This document shows positions 48,603 to 60,235 of a stretch of DNA of 64,000 nucleotides, in pieces; within the stretch, counting starts at the first letter, position 1, and each line of letters opens with the position of its first letter. The stretch comes from Oreohelix idahoensis. Taxonomy: Eukaryota; Mollusca; Gastropoda; Stylommatophora; Oreohelicidae. The notes under the pieces are model-generated. The model had not been told where the DNA came from, did no database searches, and was given only the letters and a program-made list of their open reading frames with translations. Made by a program: the position numbers and the translations under genes. The stretch is taken from NCBI GenBank assembly GCA_024509875.1, contig JAMPIV010008527.1, positions 558,001-622,000 of the forward strand, written 5' to 3'.

Positions 48603-48670
48603 AGTTAGTTTCCATGGCGGGGGTTTGACCCGCGGCGTGGGCGATCATGTATTCTAGTAGCTTACGCATT
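48603..48670 (-). mobile_element. tRNA-like SINE head
   Basis: On the - strand: AAGCTACTAGAATACATG (A-box region) and GGGTCAAACCCCCGCC (B-box region). No intact acceptor stem. Confidence 0.5.
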
Positions 48671-48734
48671 ATTTTTATCCCTACATTTTATCTTTGGAGA
48701 TATTTTAACGTTGTATCACGGTTAATTTTATCAC

Positions 48735-48795
48735 AGTCTCTAACACTCCACTCCCCTACGACAGTATCTGCTAAGGGACTACCTTGACCTTTACT
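48735..48795 (+). mobile_element. SINE 3' end fragment
   Basis: CAGTATCTGCTAAGGGACTA matches the 3' end of the SINE at 15161-15417. It lies immediately before another copy of the same family. Confidence 0.75.
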
Positions 48796-48799
48796 CATA

Positions 48800-49155
48800 T
48801 ATGGGGCATCTGACCTACAGAGTGGTTAGAGAGTTGGTCACTCGTGGTAAAGTTTGGTTTTGAGGATTACCTTCATTGCACACAGGCAACTCCATCAGTG
48901 CTGCGATCTCCTTTAGATCACACAAGGAGGATCTCAGCACAGTGCAAAAGTGCCAGGTTCAAATCACAGTACTGACACGCTCCAGTCTACCCAGCTGTAA
49001 ATGGTTACATGACTAAGTTAGGGAAGGAAAAGGCAGTGAGGAAGGAAACTGGTCACCTCACCTCTCGATGCTGAACCTTGTAAGTTGAAATCTCTAATAC
49101 TTCCACTCCCCTAAGGCAGTATCTGTTCTGGGACTAACTTGAACTCATTTATACA
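48800..49155 (+). mobile_element. tRNA-derived SINE interrupted by another repeat
   Basis: A box GTGGTTAGAGAGTTGG; the B box GGTTCAAATC follows only after an 87-bp insertion (48857-48943), which is an antisense copy of the dispersed repeat at 28250-28345. The remainder matches 15161-15417 through GTATCTGTTCTGGGACTA. Confidence 0.85.
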
Positions 49156-49273
49156 GCTGGATAGACTGTATCATCAGAGTGATTACTTCTCTAAACCAGG
49201 CCGTGTCAGGCTCTAGTTTACCAAGCTGTAAAACTGTTATCTGATACTTCTGTATGGTTCTGAAGTACATTAA

Positions 49274-50297
49274 CTCTTTGACTCCATAATTATTTTCCAC
49301 CCTATGCCATAATTATTTTTTGAAAAATTCTAAACGGTGAAGTGTACTGTCTTTTAGTGTAAATTTTATGTTAATCTTTTTTTGTGAACATGTACTTATT
49401 ACATACCAAACTGTAGGGAAAAGGATAGAGAATTGTAATATATAACATCTTTGGTAGCATTAACACAAGTGTGTTCGGTATACTTAAAACATACAATCTT
49501 ACCAAAGACAAATTACTGTTGTAGACAATAAACTTTCTTTTTAGTCATCAAACATCAAGTTAATCCATATACAAAGTAAAAAAAAAACATTGCTTATGGC
49601 CACAATTAGTACATTTAGTGTTATTTACACCAGTTTTTACTGTGGTCCCTTGTAAGAAAAAAATAAATTAAGCAATCGTGCATTTCGTAATTTTCAAAGA
49701 AATAAAGAAGAATAACGTTATATAAAAACGTTTTTACACTTGTTTAATGTTTTAATAGTATCGCTAGCTTCATCTTCTACCTAGGACTAGTTATTAGATG
49801 TTTTGGCAGGTCTAGTTTTATTGTTTTTTGATCGGCCAGAATATGACTATGCCTACTCATCAACTGAATCTAAGGTGTCTAGCTTTTCTGCACAGATTCC
49901 GTATTTTGACAACAAACTGTGACTACCAAACAATCATCATCAATGTCAGCAACGTTTCAAAGTAGTTTGACACAATTATTTGCTTAGGAGACTTAGAAAT
50001 TGTAAATATAAAGCGTGACACATTTCTCTAGCAATAACAACGAAAAACGCAAACGCACGAAACGTCACACACATTGTGATAATAACATCAAAACATGCAC
50101 ATGTGCTGCTTAACTAGTCAAATTAATTGTTTAAATAGTAGCGGAAGTCATTCTACAAGTTTTAAAATATGAACTGCATTAAACGGACGATTTTTTGGGG
50201 TTTATTCGTGATAAACTAAAAACAACGCTCTGAGCATTGCGCTGGCACGGCATGTTGAATTTTGCAATGCTCTGAGCGTTGGTCTGGAGTCAAAGAG
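49274..50297. mobile_element. piggyBac-type MITE, copy 2 (no Tigger)
   Basis: 1,024 bp between TTAA at 49270-49273 and 50298-50301, with 13-bp inverted repeats CTCTTTGACTCCA. Collinear with copy 1 (20101-23518). At the position of the Tigger insert it reads TTTAAATAGTAGCGGAAG, with one TA. A subterminal palindrome-like block around GCTCTGAGCATTGCGC lies near the right end. Confidence 0.95.
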
Positions 50298-50301
50298 TTA
50301 A

Positions 50302-51040
50302 TACTGAGCATTCTTCTAGAGAACCATGTCGTTCTGCCCGTATATATATATTTTTAAAGCTCTGTTAATAACCAAAATAAGTAAATAACTTGTAACTGTT
50401 TGTAACTGTGTCTAATGAAGGGTGAAACCCCAAATGTCTCGTGTTTCCTGTGTACTGTTAATTTGTAAAACTGGTTCCATACCGTTTATTTGTATTTAAA
50501 GATGTTAATAACCAACAGTTTCTGTGAGTGAAATAAACTAATAAATATATAATTGCTTGTTTATATTATATTCAAGCTGAAAAGGCACATTTTAAATAAA
50601 GTCAGATACTGACTATAATAACGTGACAATGCAAATAAATGGAAAAAAAACAGACATATTTCATTGCCTATTTCTTTGTTAAATTAATTTTGTACTATGT
50701 ATATCAGAAAGCCTATACCCACACTTGTTTGCTTATTTATTCTTTTAGAAACACTGGCATCATAATCAAAGCCATATAGATGCCATTATATACATGTAAA
50801 CTTTTATTGAATCAATGAAGAGAACTATTATTGATACAAGATTAAAATTAGTTTTTTTTTTTTTGCACCACGTGATTCTCTTGACTTGCCTGATAAAAGG
50901 CAGAACCTATTTAAAAAGATGACAAATATTTCTAAACTCAGTTAACCAATCTGCCTTCTTAGTCCCTGTCAGGGCATAGCACTTTTCAGTGTTGCTCAAC
51001 AATTCGAACCAAAATGTCGTTAATTTGTATATGGCCATTA
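50302..51040. other. No gene recognised
   Basis: AT-rich sequence without recognisable repeats or reading frames. Confidence 0.5.
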
Positions 51041-52136
51041 CACCCTAAATAGGGGCAAAGTCTTTTATGATGTGTTGGTGTTGTGGGTAGTGGGTTTCCC
51101 CCCTTGCTTCACCCTAGGCATAGTGAATTCTTGTTCATGAAAGGAGCGACCATTGCGGTGTTAGTCTCTTGGCCTAGCAAAACCTCTCATACCCCAAGAT
51201 CATTGTGCGTGGTGAAGAGCCACACCCTCCTCGAGGTAGTCCTGGTAACTGAGGGTGCGAATCCTCAGGCTAAACACAACGGATCTAGAGGAGCAAACCT
51301 CGATAATAAAACCGGTGCACTACACCGTACGCGCCCTCTGTGGGTGGGAAGGAGCCAGATGGATACTGAACAAGTCTTGGGAGTGGGAACGAGTGTGGAC
51401 TGCTCCCTGAAGATCGGAACCCATCGTACAGGCACAGAGACTCAGGACGTGACGATCCTATTGTCTTCAACTCTTGGTCACATGCCTAGAGCCTCGGAGA
51501 ACTCGGCGTAACCAGCAGGCAATTTGGTGGCGGGAAAAGAGCACTGTGAGCCCTACCTTGGCTATGTATCACAAGGAGATGCAGAAACACCCCCTTTATC
51601 TCCCCCAGAGCTGGCACAGTACACTTCTGGCTCCTACCCGGGGTGGTAGGAAATCCACAGGCACCCCAGCATCACAATGCCATGAAGATGACAAAGTTGG
51701 AATTTACTAACTCAAACCTGGCAGAGCAAGTCCTCCATCAGATGCTGCCAATGCTGGGCCCACTGGCGCGTGGACATGTCCCGATCCCCATCGAGACTTG
51801 CCCGGGGAGCCCACCCCGGCTCAAAAAAGCAGAGAAGGCCACTCTCCAAACCTCCGATGTCTTGCAGGGAGTGTTAGGATGTGCAAGAACATGGACAGGA
51901 AGACTCCACAACTTCCCCACTGAAGACACGCCCACGACGACCATTGCCTCAATTGGCTGTGTGTGGTGTACCCAAAAACGGGGCCTCCCAGTACTGAGGC
52001 ACAGTTTAGTCCCCGATGTCACTTATCGTTGCAGAGTTGAGAGAGATGGCTGAGCATCACAATCCCCCCTGTGTTGCAGCATGATGAGAACCCAGCATTG
52101 CACACTGAGCTTGGGGGGATCACTTGGGCATCAGAC
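51040..52136 (+). repeat. Unclassified dispersed repeat U1, left part
   Basis: GC-richer than its surroundings. It contains overlapping + strand frames (51083-51511, 51474-51710, 51643-52053) that together look like one decayed coding region; the last has CVWC spaced from a later Cys, a possible zinc-binding remnant. I do not recognise the product. The repeat continues at 56297 on the far side of the piggyBac-like insertion. Confidence 0.6.
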
Positions 52137-52244
52137 TTAACTCATTCCCCCCCAGGCTGTTTTTGGGTTTTACCCAGGCCCGAAAATGGATGCAATTTTT
52201 TCAGACAGGTGAGGTTTTAAAAACAGACAGTGGACAAATACATA

Positions 52245-54850
52245 AGTTCAGTAGGTAGTTGTGTTATACATTTAAATGTGTGAAATTGACTGGAGAATCT
52301 TATGAATTGCTTCATATAATTAATTAATATGAATAGGTGTGTGTTATGTCTTGTGAAGTGTAGACTTGATTAAAAAAGTGTTAAAATTTTGTTTTTTAAT
52401 TGTATACTTAAACTTAAATATTTCAGCTCCCAATTAATGTATGACAATAAAATGTTCAGAATGTCAGTGCACATTTAGTTTGAAACATATCTAGAAACTT
52501 TTATCACTATCACTTCATAGATGTAATTTTTATGATTTTTTTTCTCAAAGCCACATATGTTTGTAAAAACAAAATTCAAAATGTGTGCAATTATTCTCTT
52601 CAGGTTATAGTTTAAAAGCAGGCAGTAGATCATCATCTCATCATCTCAACCCATAACCCGTCATGGGTCGTAGGGGTGCCATGGTGGAAGCATCAGCAGA
52701 CAGGGTCCTCCACTGCTCTCTATTCTCCGCAATGCGTACAAGTGTGGAGAAACCGTGTCCTGCCCATTCTTTGATGTTATCAGCCCAGGATTTTCTTTGC
52801 CTTCCTCTTCTCCGTTTACCTTCGACTGTTCCCTGGAGGATCGTTTTCGAAAGGGAGTCGTGACGAGTTACATGCCCAAACCAGGCAAGCTTTCGACGTT
52901 TCACTATTGACAAAAGTGGTTCTTGATGGCCTGCATAGGTGTTTATCTTCTCTCTAACATAGACATTTGTTTTGTGCTCTTTATAGCAAATGCGCAAAAT
53001 TCTTCTATAACATTTATGCTCGAAAGCCTGAATCCTTCGCTCCGTATCTGCAGTGAGTGTCCAGCCCTCACATCCATACTAGAGAATAGATAATACAAGT
53101 GATTTGTATAATTTGATCTTCACAGGAAAACTGATGTTACTTTTCCAGATCACATTCAACCTTGTCATGGCAGCTGAGGCCATCTCAAGTCTTGTCTTGA
53201 TTTCTTTATTTGATCTTCCATCACTACATATAGTGGACCCTAGATATTTAAAGGTGTTAACTTCTTCTAACGTTTGCCCATTTAACGTAATGTTGGTCGG
53301 AACATGTTTCTTATGGCTATTCACCAATATCTTGCTTTTTTAACTAGGTGTTAATGTTATACATTTAAATGTGTGAAATTGACTGGAGAATCTTATGAAT
53401 TGATTCATATAATTAATTGATATGAATAGGTGTGTGTTATGTCTTGTGAAGTGTAGACTTGATTTTAAAAATGTTTAAAAAATAAAATAAAATTGTATAC
53501 TTAAATTTAAATATTTCAGCTCCCAATTAATGTATGGCAATAAAATATTAAGAATATCAGTGCACATTTAGTTTGAAACATATCTGGAAACTTTTATCAC
53601 TATCACTTCATAGATGTAATTTTTATGATTTTTTTCTCAAAACCACATATGTTTGTAAACACAACCGCTCAAAATGTGTGCAATTTTTCTCTTCAGGTTA
53701 TATTTAAAAAACTGCAGTAGACACACATTTTATTTAACTAGGTGTTAATGTTATACATTTAAATGTGTGAAATTGACTGGAGAATCTTATGAATTGATTC
53801 ATATAATTAATTGATATGAATAGATGTGTGTTATGTCTTGTGAAGTGTAGACTTGATTTTAAAAATGTTTAAAAAATAAAATAAAATTGTATACTTAAAT
53901 TTAAATATTTCAGCTCCCAATAAATGTATGGCAATAAAATATTAAGAATATCAGTGCACATTTAGTTTGAAACATATCTAGAAACTTTTATCACTATCAC
54001 TTCATAGATGTAATTTTTATGATTTTTTTTCTCAGAACCACATATGTTTGTAAAAACAACCGCTCAAAATGTGTGCAATTTCTCTCTTCAGGTTATATTA
54101 AAAAAAACAGGCAGTAGATACACATATTATTTAACTAGGTGTTTATGTTATACATTTAAATGTGTGAAATTGACTGGAGAATCTTATGAATTGATTCATA
54201 TAATTAATTGATATGAATAGGCGTGTGTTATGTCTTGTGAAGTGTAGACTTGATTTTAAAAATGTTTAAAAAATAAAATAAAATTGCATACTTAAACTTA
54301 AATATTTCAGCTCCCAATTAATATATGGCAATAAAATATTAAGAATATCAGTGCACATTTAGTTTGAAACATATCTAGAAACTTTTATCACTATCACTTC
54401 ATAGATGTAATTTTTTTTATTTTTTGTTCTCAAAACCACATTTGTTTGTAAAAACAACCGCTCAAAATATGTGCAATTTTTCTCTTCAGGTTATATTTTA
54501 AAAAACAGGCAGTAGATACACATTTTATTTAACTAGGTGTTGATGTTATACATCAACATGTGGGAAATTGACTGAAGAATCTTGTGAAATGCTGTAGATA
54601 ATTATTTGATGTAGGGAAAGAGTCTGTCATGTTATGTGAAGTGTAGACCTAATCAAAAATAACTGGAAAAAAGATAAATAAACTGTACTCACATATGTCA
54701 GCTCCAGTTTAATCCATAGCAGAAAAATCTCAGAATATCAGTGCACATCCATTTTGAAACACAACACATTTTACCCCAATCACTTCAAATATATAATTTA
54801 TATGATTTTTTTTCCTACACCACAAATTTCTGTAAATACCAAACAACTAT
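52245..54850. repeat. Five tandem copies of a ~395-bp unit inside the piggyBac-like element
   Basis: Unit starts (TAACTAGGTGTTAATG) at 53341, 53735, 54132 and 54530; a first copy at about 52250-52630 is separated from the others by a LINE insertion. Every unit holds GTGAAATTGACTGGAGAATC, TGTCTTGTGAAGTGTAGAC and ATTTCAGCTCCCAATTAATG. The central copies are very similar and the last (54530-54850) is the most diverged. Confidence 0.9.
52631..53340 (-). mobile_element. LINE fragment with RT C-terminal coding, inserted in the 395-bp array
   Basis: On the - strand two frames give ITLNGQTLEEVNTFKYLGST, then KLAWFGHVTRHDSL and GRQRKSWADNIKEW, the post-RT region of an RTE-type LINE. The 3' tail reads GATGAGATGATGAT. 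A single stop or frameshift separates the frames near 53080. About 13 bp of the target unit are missing around it. Confidence 0.8.
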
Positions 54851-54858
54851 GACTAATA

Positions 54859-55830
54859 TTATTTACACCAACTATATTCTATAATTTTTGGTTTGACAAT
54901 GTGCTTCCACTTTGGCCTGAGAAGATACAAGGAAAACCTTGGATTATACTGCTTATATTGCCATCTGCCTTTATACCCTATTACCACTTCATTCAAACTG
55001 AGATTTTGGAATGGATAAAAGGCACTCTGAAATTTTTGCAACAACATGTTCATAAAATCTTTTCTTTTCCTTGTGAATTTTCATCAGAGGCATGAAGCAT
55101 TGTATGATATAATGCTTCAAATCTACTTCTTGAAAACATTTGAAGAAACCAAGGAGTATAAAATTCTGCAGATGTAGACCAGTAGTTGCGAATGCATGGT
55201 CTTTTCTGAATCCCAATATTTATTAGGACAGCAATAAACTTATCAAGTTCATGGCATGTGACTTTGGTCCACCAAGAATACAATGAATATTGTTTCGCAG
55301 GGTTATTTTGAATAGATTTGAGTCTGGTATAATCATTGATGCACTGGAACATGAAATCTTGAACCTCATCTGTAAACAAAACACTGAAACATTTCAATGG
55401 GGTTGACAGGTCAAACCCCTCAGTCACACCTGGTGTTCTCTTTGGACAAAATCGAAATGCATTTTGTGTCATCCCCTCAGCAATTTCTAACCACTCTGGG
55501 ACATCTTGTGAGGATGCACCTGCCTCTAGACTTGTGGCAGTTCTCATATCTTTACTTTTGGTCACAATGGTGTTTTTGCCTCTTTATCCTTCTCCTTTAG
55601 TGACTGAAAGTTTTGCTCTTTTTATACCAGCCCTACCTGATGCATGTTCAATCAGCTGATCGACATCGCCCTCAGAATGATCACTTTCATGAATATTCTG
55701 ACACAAAGTCTTTACAATGTCTTCATTGGAATTACTAAACCTAACTTCTAAAAATCCGTGTCGCTCGAGTTATCTTCTGTCCACTGAGAAATTAGCGTCG
55801 TGCTTGCTCAGCCGAAAGCAGGTGTTTAGA
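54859..55830 (-). pseudogene. piggyBac transposase, N-terminal half, disrupted
   Basis: The best open part (55565 to 55050) contains FRFCPKRTPGVTEGFDL, an FxxLFTDEVxDF-type helix and LDKFIAVLINIGIQKRP, the conserved N-terminal half of DDE_Tnp_1_7. After a frameshift it continues near 55000-54870 with NLSLNEVVIGYKGRWQYKQY. In active relatives the position of the Asn in SLNE is the first catalytic Asp, so catalysis is lost there as well. The C-terminal half with the other catalytic Asps is absent; the 395-bp array begins at that point. An in-frame TAA lies near 55600. Confidence 0.85.
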
Positions 55831-55831
55831 A

Positions 55832-56215
55832 GAAGATTCTCGATCCATTTTGTATGTAAACAAAGAAATAGAAATGGATATAAAACACACAATTTTAGCT
55901 TCACAAATTTGTTTTTCGCTCACAAACGTCCATAAACATGTCCTAGATGTAATGAAATGATTTAAAAACCAGCTAGTTGCTAGGTATTTATAACTTTTCG
56001 TTCAAACTCGACATATGTCATTGGTCTGAAGATTCTCGATCCATTTTGTATGTAAACAAAGGAATAGAAATGGATACAAAACACACAATTTTAGCTTCAC
56101 AAATTTGTTTTTCGCTCACAAACGTCCATAAACATGTCCTAGATGTAATGAAATGATTTAAAAACCAGCTAGTTGCTAGGTATTTATAACTTTTCGTTCA
56201 AACTCGACATATATC
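55832..56215. repeat. 196-bp direct tandem duplication
   Basis: 55832-56027 and 56028-56215 are nearly identical, both starting GAAGATTCTCGATCCATTTT and ending near CAAACTCGACATAT. They lie between the transposase and the right terminus of the piggyBac-like element. Confidence 0.9.
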
Positions 56216-56296
56216 GCTCTGGAGTGCCACGCATCATTGGTCCAAACGGAAGTCCTATCTGGCGCGTGGTGCGCCACTGTGGACGGAAAGAGTTAA

Positions 56297-56600
56297 TACT
56301 GGCTCTTGACTGGATGGCCGCATGCAGGAGATTTCTACAATGGAGAGATGGCAGGTGGTGGGTATCTGGAAGTGGCTCTGTGCAGGATGTGAGGATTCCT
56401 TGGGAGAGCCCAGAACCAGAGCACAGCATAGTTGGAGAGCCCCCCTGGATGACGGGGAATGCACAGTGTGCCACCCCACCTATCCCCAACTGCTAACTTA
56501 GAACCAGAAGTGGGGTCCTCTGTATGTGTGCCAGGCCAGGATAAAATGCCTGGGAAAGAGACTGGAGCTCAAAACTCCCTAACTCAAAGTTGCAGGATGG
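56297..56600 (+). repeat. Unclassified dispersed repeat U1, right part
   Basis: Continuation of the repeat interrupted at 52137. Collinear with 30625-30910 (GCATGCAGGAG, GTGCAGGATGTGAGG, GGGGAATGCACAGTGTGCC, AGACTGGAGCTC). Confidence 0.7.
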
Positions 56601-56794
56601 CAGACAAGCCACGGGAAAGACAGGTCTATTTTGAAGATAACGCAACCATATTTTCACCATACGAGCTCGGACGCCGCCTCGGTAAACAAGGTCCGCGCAG
56701 AGCAGTGACACCCCCAGGCTGCTTGCGAATAGTTTACTACCGGGAACATAAACAGATTAGGGATGAGCCCACTCTCCCGTTGAAGAGGTGCTAA
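56597..56794 (+). other. Unrecognised 65-codon open frame after repeat U1
   Basis: From the ATG at 56597 the frame reads MADKPRERQVYFEDNATIFS and ends LPLKRC before a stop at 56792. The composition looks protein-like (charged, GC-richer than flanks). I know no matching family. It may be the start of the coding region of the element behind repeat U1, since a GC-rich block with CGCGCAG follows. Confidence 0.3.
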
Positions 56795-57424
56795 AGGCGT
56801 AGATACTGGGCCAGAAGGCGCACCGGAAACCACAGTATCACGCAACTCGCTTTTTTTTTTTTTTTTTTAAATGGATGAGTACACCGTCACACCCTAAATA
56901 TAACCCACTTAAGGCTGAACAAGGCAAGTCATGCCCAATGGAGGGAAAAAACTTAAATTTTTAACAAAAATTCATTATAAAAAAGGCTGGGACTTGCTGC
57001 CTGGCCAATAGTCCCAAAATTGGGCATCAAAAGCATTTTTTGAAGTCTGCTGTCTCACACTCACGTTTCTCTCACATAACTACCACTTTGCCCTCTTAAC
57101 ATTTTACTATGTAAACTAAAATCTTAATTTAAAAACTGCATGTGCAATACAAGAGAAGCTTGTGAGAAATGACAACTTACCTGGGATTCAAAATGGACAG
57201 TCAGGGCTGCAGATTGGCAAGAAACAATAAATTAGTTTAAAACAAAATAAATATCCACGTCACTGGACATTAATCATTCACACATACATACAACATGGTT
57301 CAAATGTATTTCATAATATACCAAATGAAAGCAATGCTGTCACCTAGCAGGTTACTGGGGTACTATCTCCTGCTGAATACATTTTTACTGATTTCCACAG
57401 TAGTCTGTACTGTGCAGCTGTGAA
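56795..57424. other. No gene recognised
   Basis: A poly-T run at 56850 and AT-rich sequence leading to the 44-bp array. Confidence 0.5.
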
Positions 57425-58225
57425 GATCTTCCGTATCCATTGTTGAATGTTCTCTGCCTACCATGACTGATCTTCCATATCCATTGTTGAATGTTCTCTG
57501 CCTATCATGACTGATCTTCCATATCCATTGTTGAATGTTCTCTGCCTACCATGACTGGTCTTACATATCCATTGTTGAATGTTCTCTGCCTATCATGACT
57601 GATCTTTCATATCCATTGTTGAATGTTCTCTGCCTATCATGACTGATCTTCCATATCCATTGTTGAATGTTCTCTGCCTACCATGACTGATCTTCCATAT
57701 CCATTGTTGAATGTTCTCTGCCTATCATGACTGATCTTCCATATCCATTGTTGAATGTTCTCTGCGTACCATGACTGATCTTCCATATCCATTGTTGAAC
57801 GTTCTCTGCCTATCATGACTGATCTTCCATATCCATTGTTGAATGTTCTCTGCCTACCATGACTGATCTTCCATATCCATTGTTGAATGTTCTCTGCCTA
57901 TCATGACTGATTTTCCATATTCTTTGTTGGATGTTCTCTGCCTATTATGACTGGTCTTACATATCCATTGTTGAATGTTCTCTGCCTACCATGGCTGGTC
58001 TTACATATCTATTGTTGAATGTTCTCTGCCTACCATGACTGGTCTTACATATCCATTGTTGAATGTTCTCTGCCTACCATGACTGATTTTCCATATCCAT
58101 TGTTGGATGTTATCTGCTTATTATGACTGGTCTTACATATCAATTGTTGGATGTTCTCTGCCTAACATGACTGGTCTTCCAATTCCAATGTTGGATGTTC
58201 TCTACCTATCATGACTTTAGTCCAC
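57425..58225. repeat. 44-bp minisatellite A
   Basis: About 18 units of CTTCCATATCCATTGTTGAA followed by TGTTCTCTGCCTATCATGACTGAT. Two sub-variants (TACCATGAC and TATCATGAC) alternate through much of the left half, implying expansion of an 88-bp dimer. Units decay toward the right. Confidence 0.9.
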
Positions 58226-58796
58226 CCATTTCTGTTCCTTATCCCTTGATGGAAGGTTCTAGACAAGCCATCTGTTATTAACACATGACTGTACCATATG
58301 AAATGCAAGCTTTCACAATTGTTAGTAGGTCTTCATAAGACCCCATGGTGTTCTGCACATGGTCAACTGTGAGGTGATTCAGCATGACATTCCAAAAGAT
58401 CTCTCTATAATATCATTTTTTTCTATTTTTAGTTTGGACTTGATACTTAATGTCGTTTTCAGATGCATTAAAATATCTCCACATTAATTTGAAATTAGTT
58501 CAAACGTGATATTTTAGTCTCTATTGACTGGTTTTCTTGTGGCTAGAATTTCAGCATTCCACACTGCCCCTACATTTATCAATGACTTGCCATCATAATC
58601 TGCAGCTTAAATTATTTGAAGTGGGTCACTGACTTTTTTTTTCTTGACATGTCTCACATCCTTTCTTTATGCACAGGAATAAACCAAGACATTCCCAAAA
58701 CAAAAACAAAAAATAAAATAAAAAAACTTGCAAAAAAAATCATGATCATATACTTAATATTCTTGATGGTCGAAAAGTCACTTCCTATTTTCAAAT

Positions 58797-60235
58797 ATTT
58801 ATATCCTCACTTGCGCCTATTGGATATACATGACACAAATATTTATATCCTCATGTGTATATATTGGATATACATGACACAAATATTTATATCTTCACTT
58901 GAATCTACTGGATATACATTAAACACATATTTATATCCTCACTTGTATCTATTGGATATACATGAAACAAATACTTATATCTTCACTTGTTTCTATTGGA
59001 TATACATAACACAAATATTTATATCCTCACTTGTGTCTGTTGGATATACATAGCACAACTAATTATATTCTCACTTGTATCTGTTGCATATATATGACAC
59101 AAATATTTATATCTTCACTGGTATCTATTGGATATACATGACACAAATATTTATATCCTCACTTGTATCTATTGGGTATACATGAAACAAATATTTATAT
59201 CATCACTTGTATCTATCTTATATACATGACACAAATATTTATATCCTCACTTGTATCTATTGGATATACATGAAACAAATATTTATATCCTCACTTGTAT
59301 CTATCTTATATACATGACACAAATATTTATATCCTCACTTGTATCTATCTGATATACATGAAACAAATATTTATATCCTCACTTGTATCTATTGGATATA
59401 CATGAAACAAATATTTATATCCTCACTTGTATCTATCTGATATACATGAAACAAATATTTATATCCTCACTTGTATCTATCTGATATACATGACACAAAT
59501 ATTTATATCCTCACTTGTATCTATTGGGTATACATGAAACAAATATTTATATCCTCATTTGTATCTATTGGATATACATGAAACAAATATTTATATCCTC
59601 ACTTGTATCTATTGGATATACATGAAACAAATATTTATATCTTCACTTGTATCTATCTGATATACATGAAATAAATATTTATATCCTCACTTGTATCTAT
59701 TGGATATACATGAAACAAATATTTATATCCTCACATGTATCTATCTGATATACATGAAACAAATATTTATATCCTCATTTGTATCTATCTGATATACATG
59801 AAACAAATATTTATATCCCCACTTGTATCTATTGGATATACATGAAACAAATATTTATAGCCTCGCTTGTATCTATTGGATATACATGAAACAAATATTT
59901 ATATCCTCACCTGTATCTATTGGATATACATGAAACAAATATTTATATCCTCACTTGTATCTATTGGATATACATGAAACAAATATTTATATCCTCACTT
60001 GTATCTATTGGATATACATGAAACAAATATTTATATCCTCACTTGTATCTATTGGATATACATGAAACAAATATTTATATCCTCACTTGTATCTATTGGA
60101 TATACATGAAACAAATATTTATATCCTCACTTGTATCTATCTGATATACATGAAACAAATATTTATATCCTCACTTGTATCTATCTGATATACATAAAAC
60201 AAATATTTATATCCTCACTTGTATCTACTGGATAT
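58797..60235. repeat. 44-bp minisatellite B, left of LINE
   Basis: About 33 units of ATATACATGAAACAAATATT followed by TATATCCTCACTTGTATCTATTGG. CTGAT and TTGGAT variants at the unit end are interspersed. Open frames through it (58616-59053, 60131-60322) are repeat artefacts. Confidence 0.95.

Larger units (their letters stand above)
52141..56292 (-). mobile_element. piggyBac-like element, 4,152 bp, with internal tandem array
   Basis: Flanked by TTAA at 52137-52140 and 56293-56296, with imperfect inverted ends (CTCATTCCCCCC and, on the other strand, CTCTTTCCGTCC). It splits dispersed repeat U1; the copy at 30360-30910 has one TTAA there, so this is the empty site. The right third carries a piggyBac transposase pseudogene on the - strand. 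The left part consists of five ~395-bp tandem units and a LINE fragment. Confidence 0.8.
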
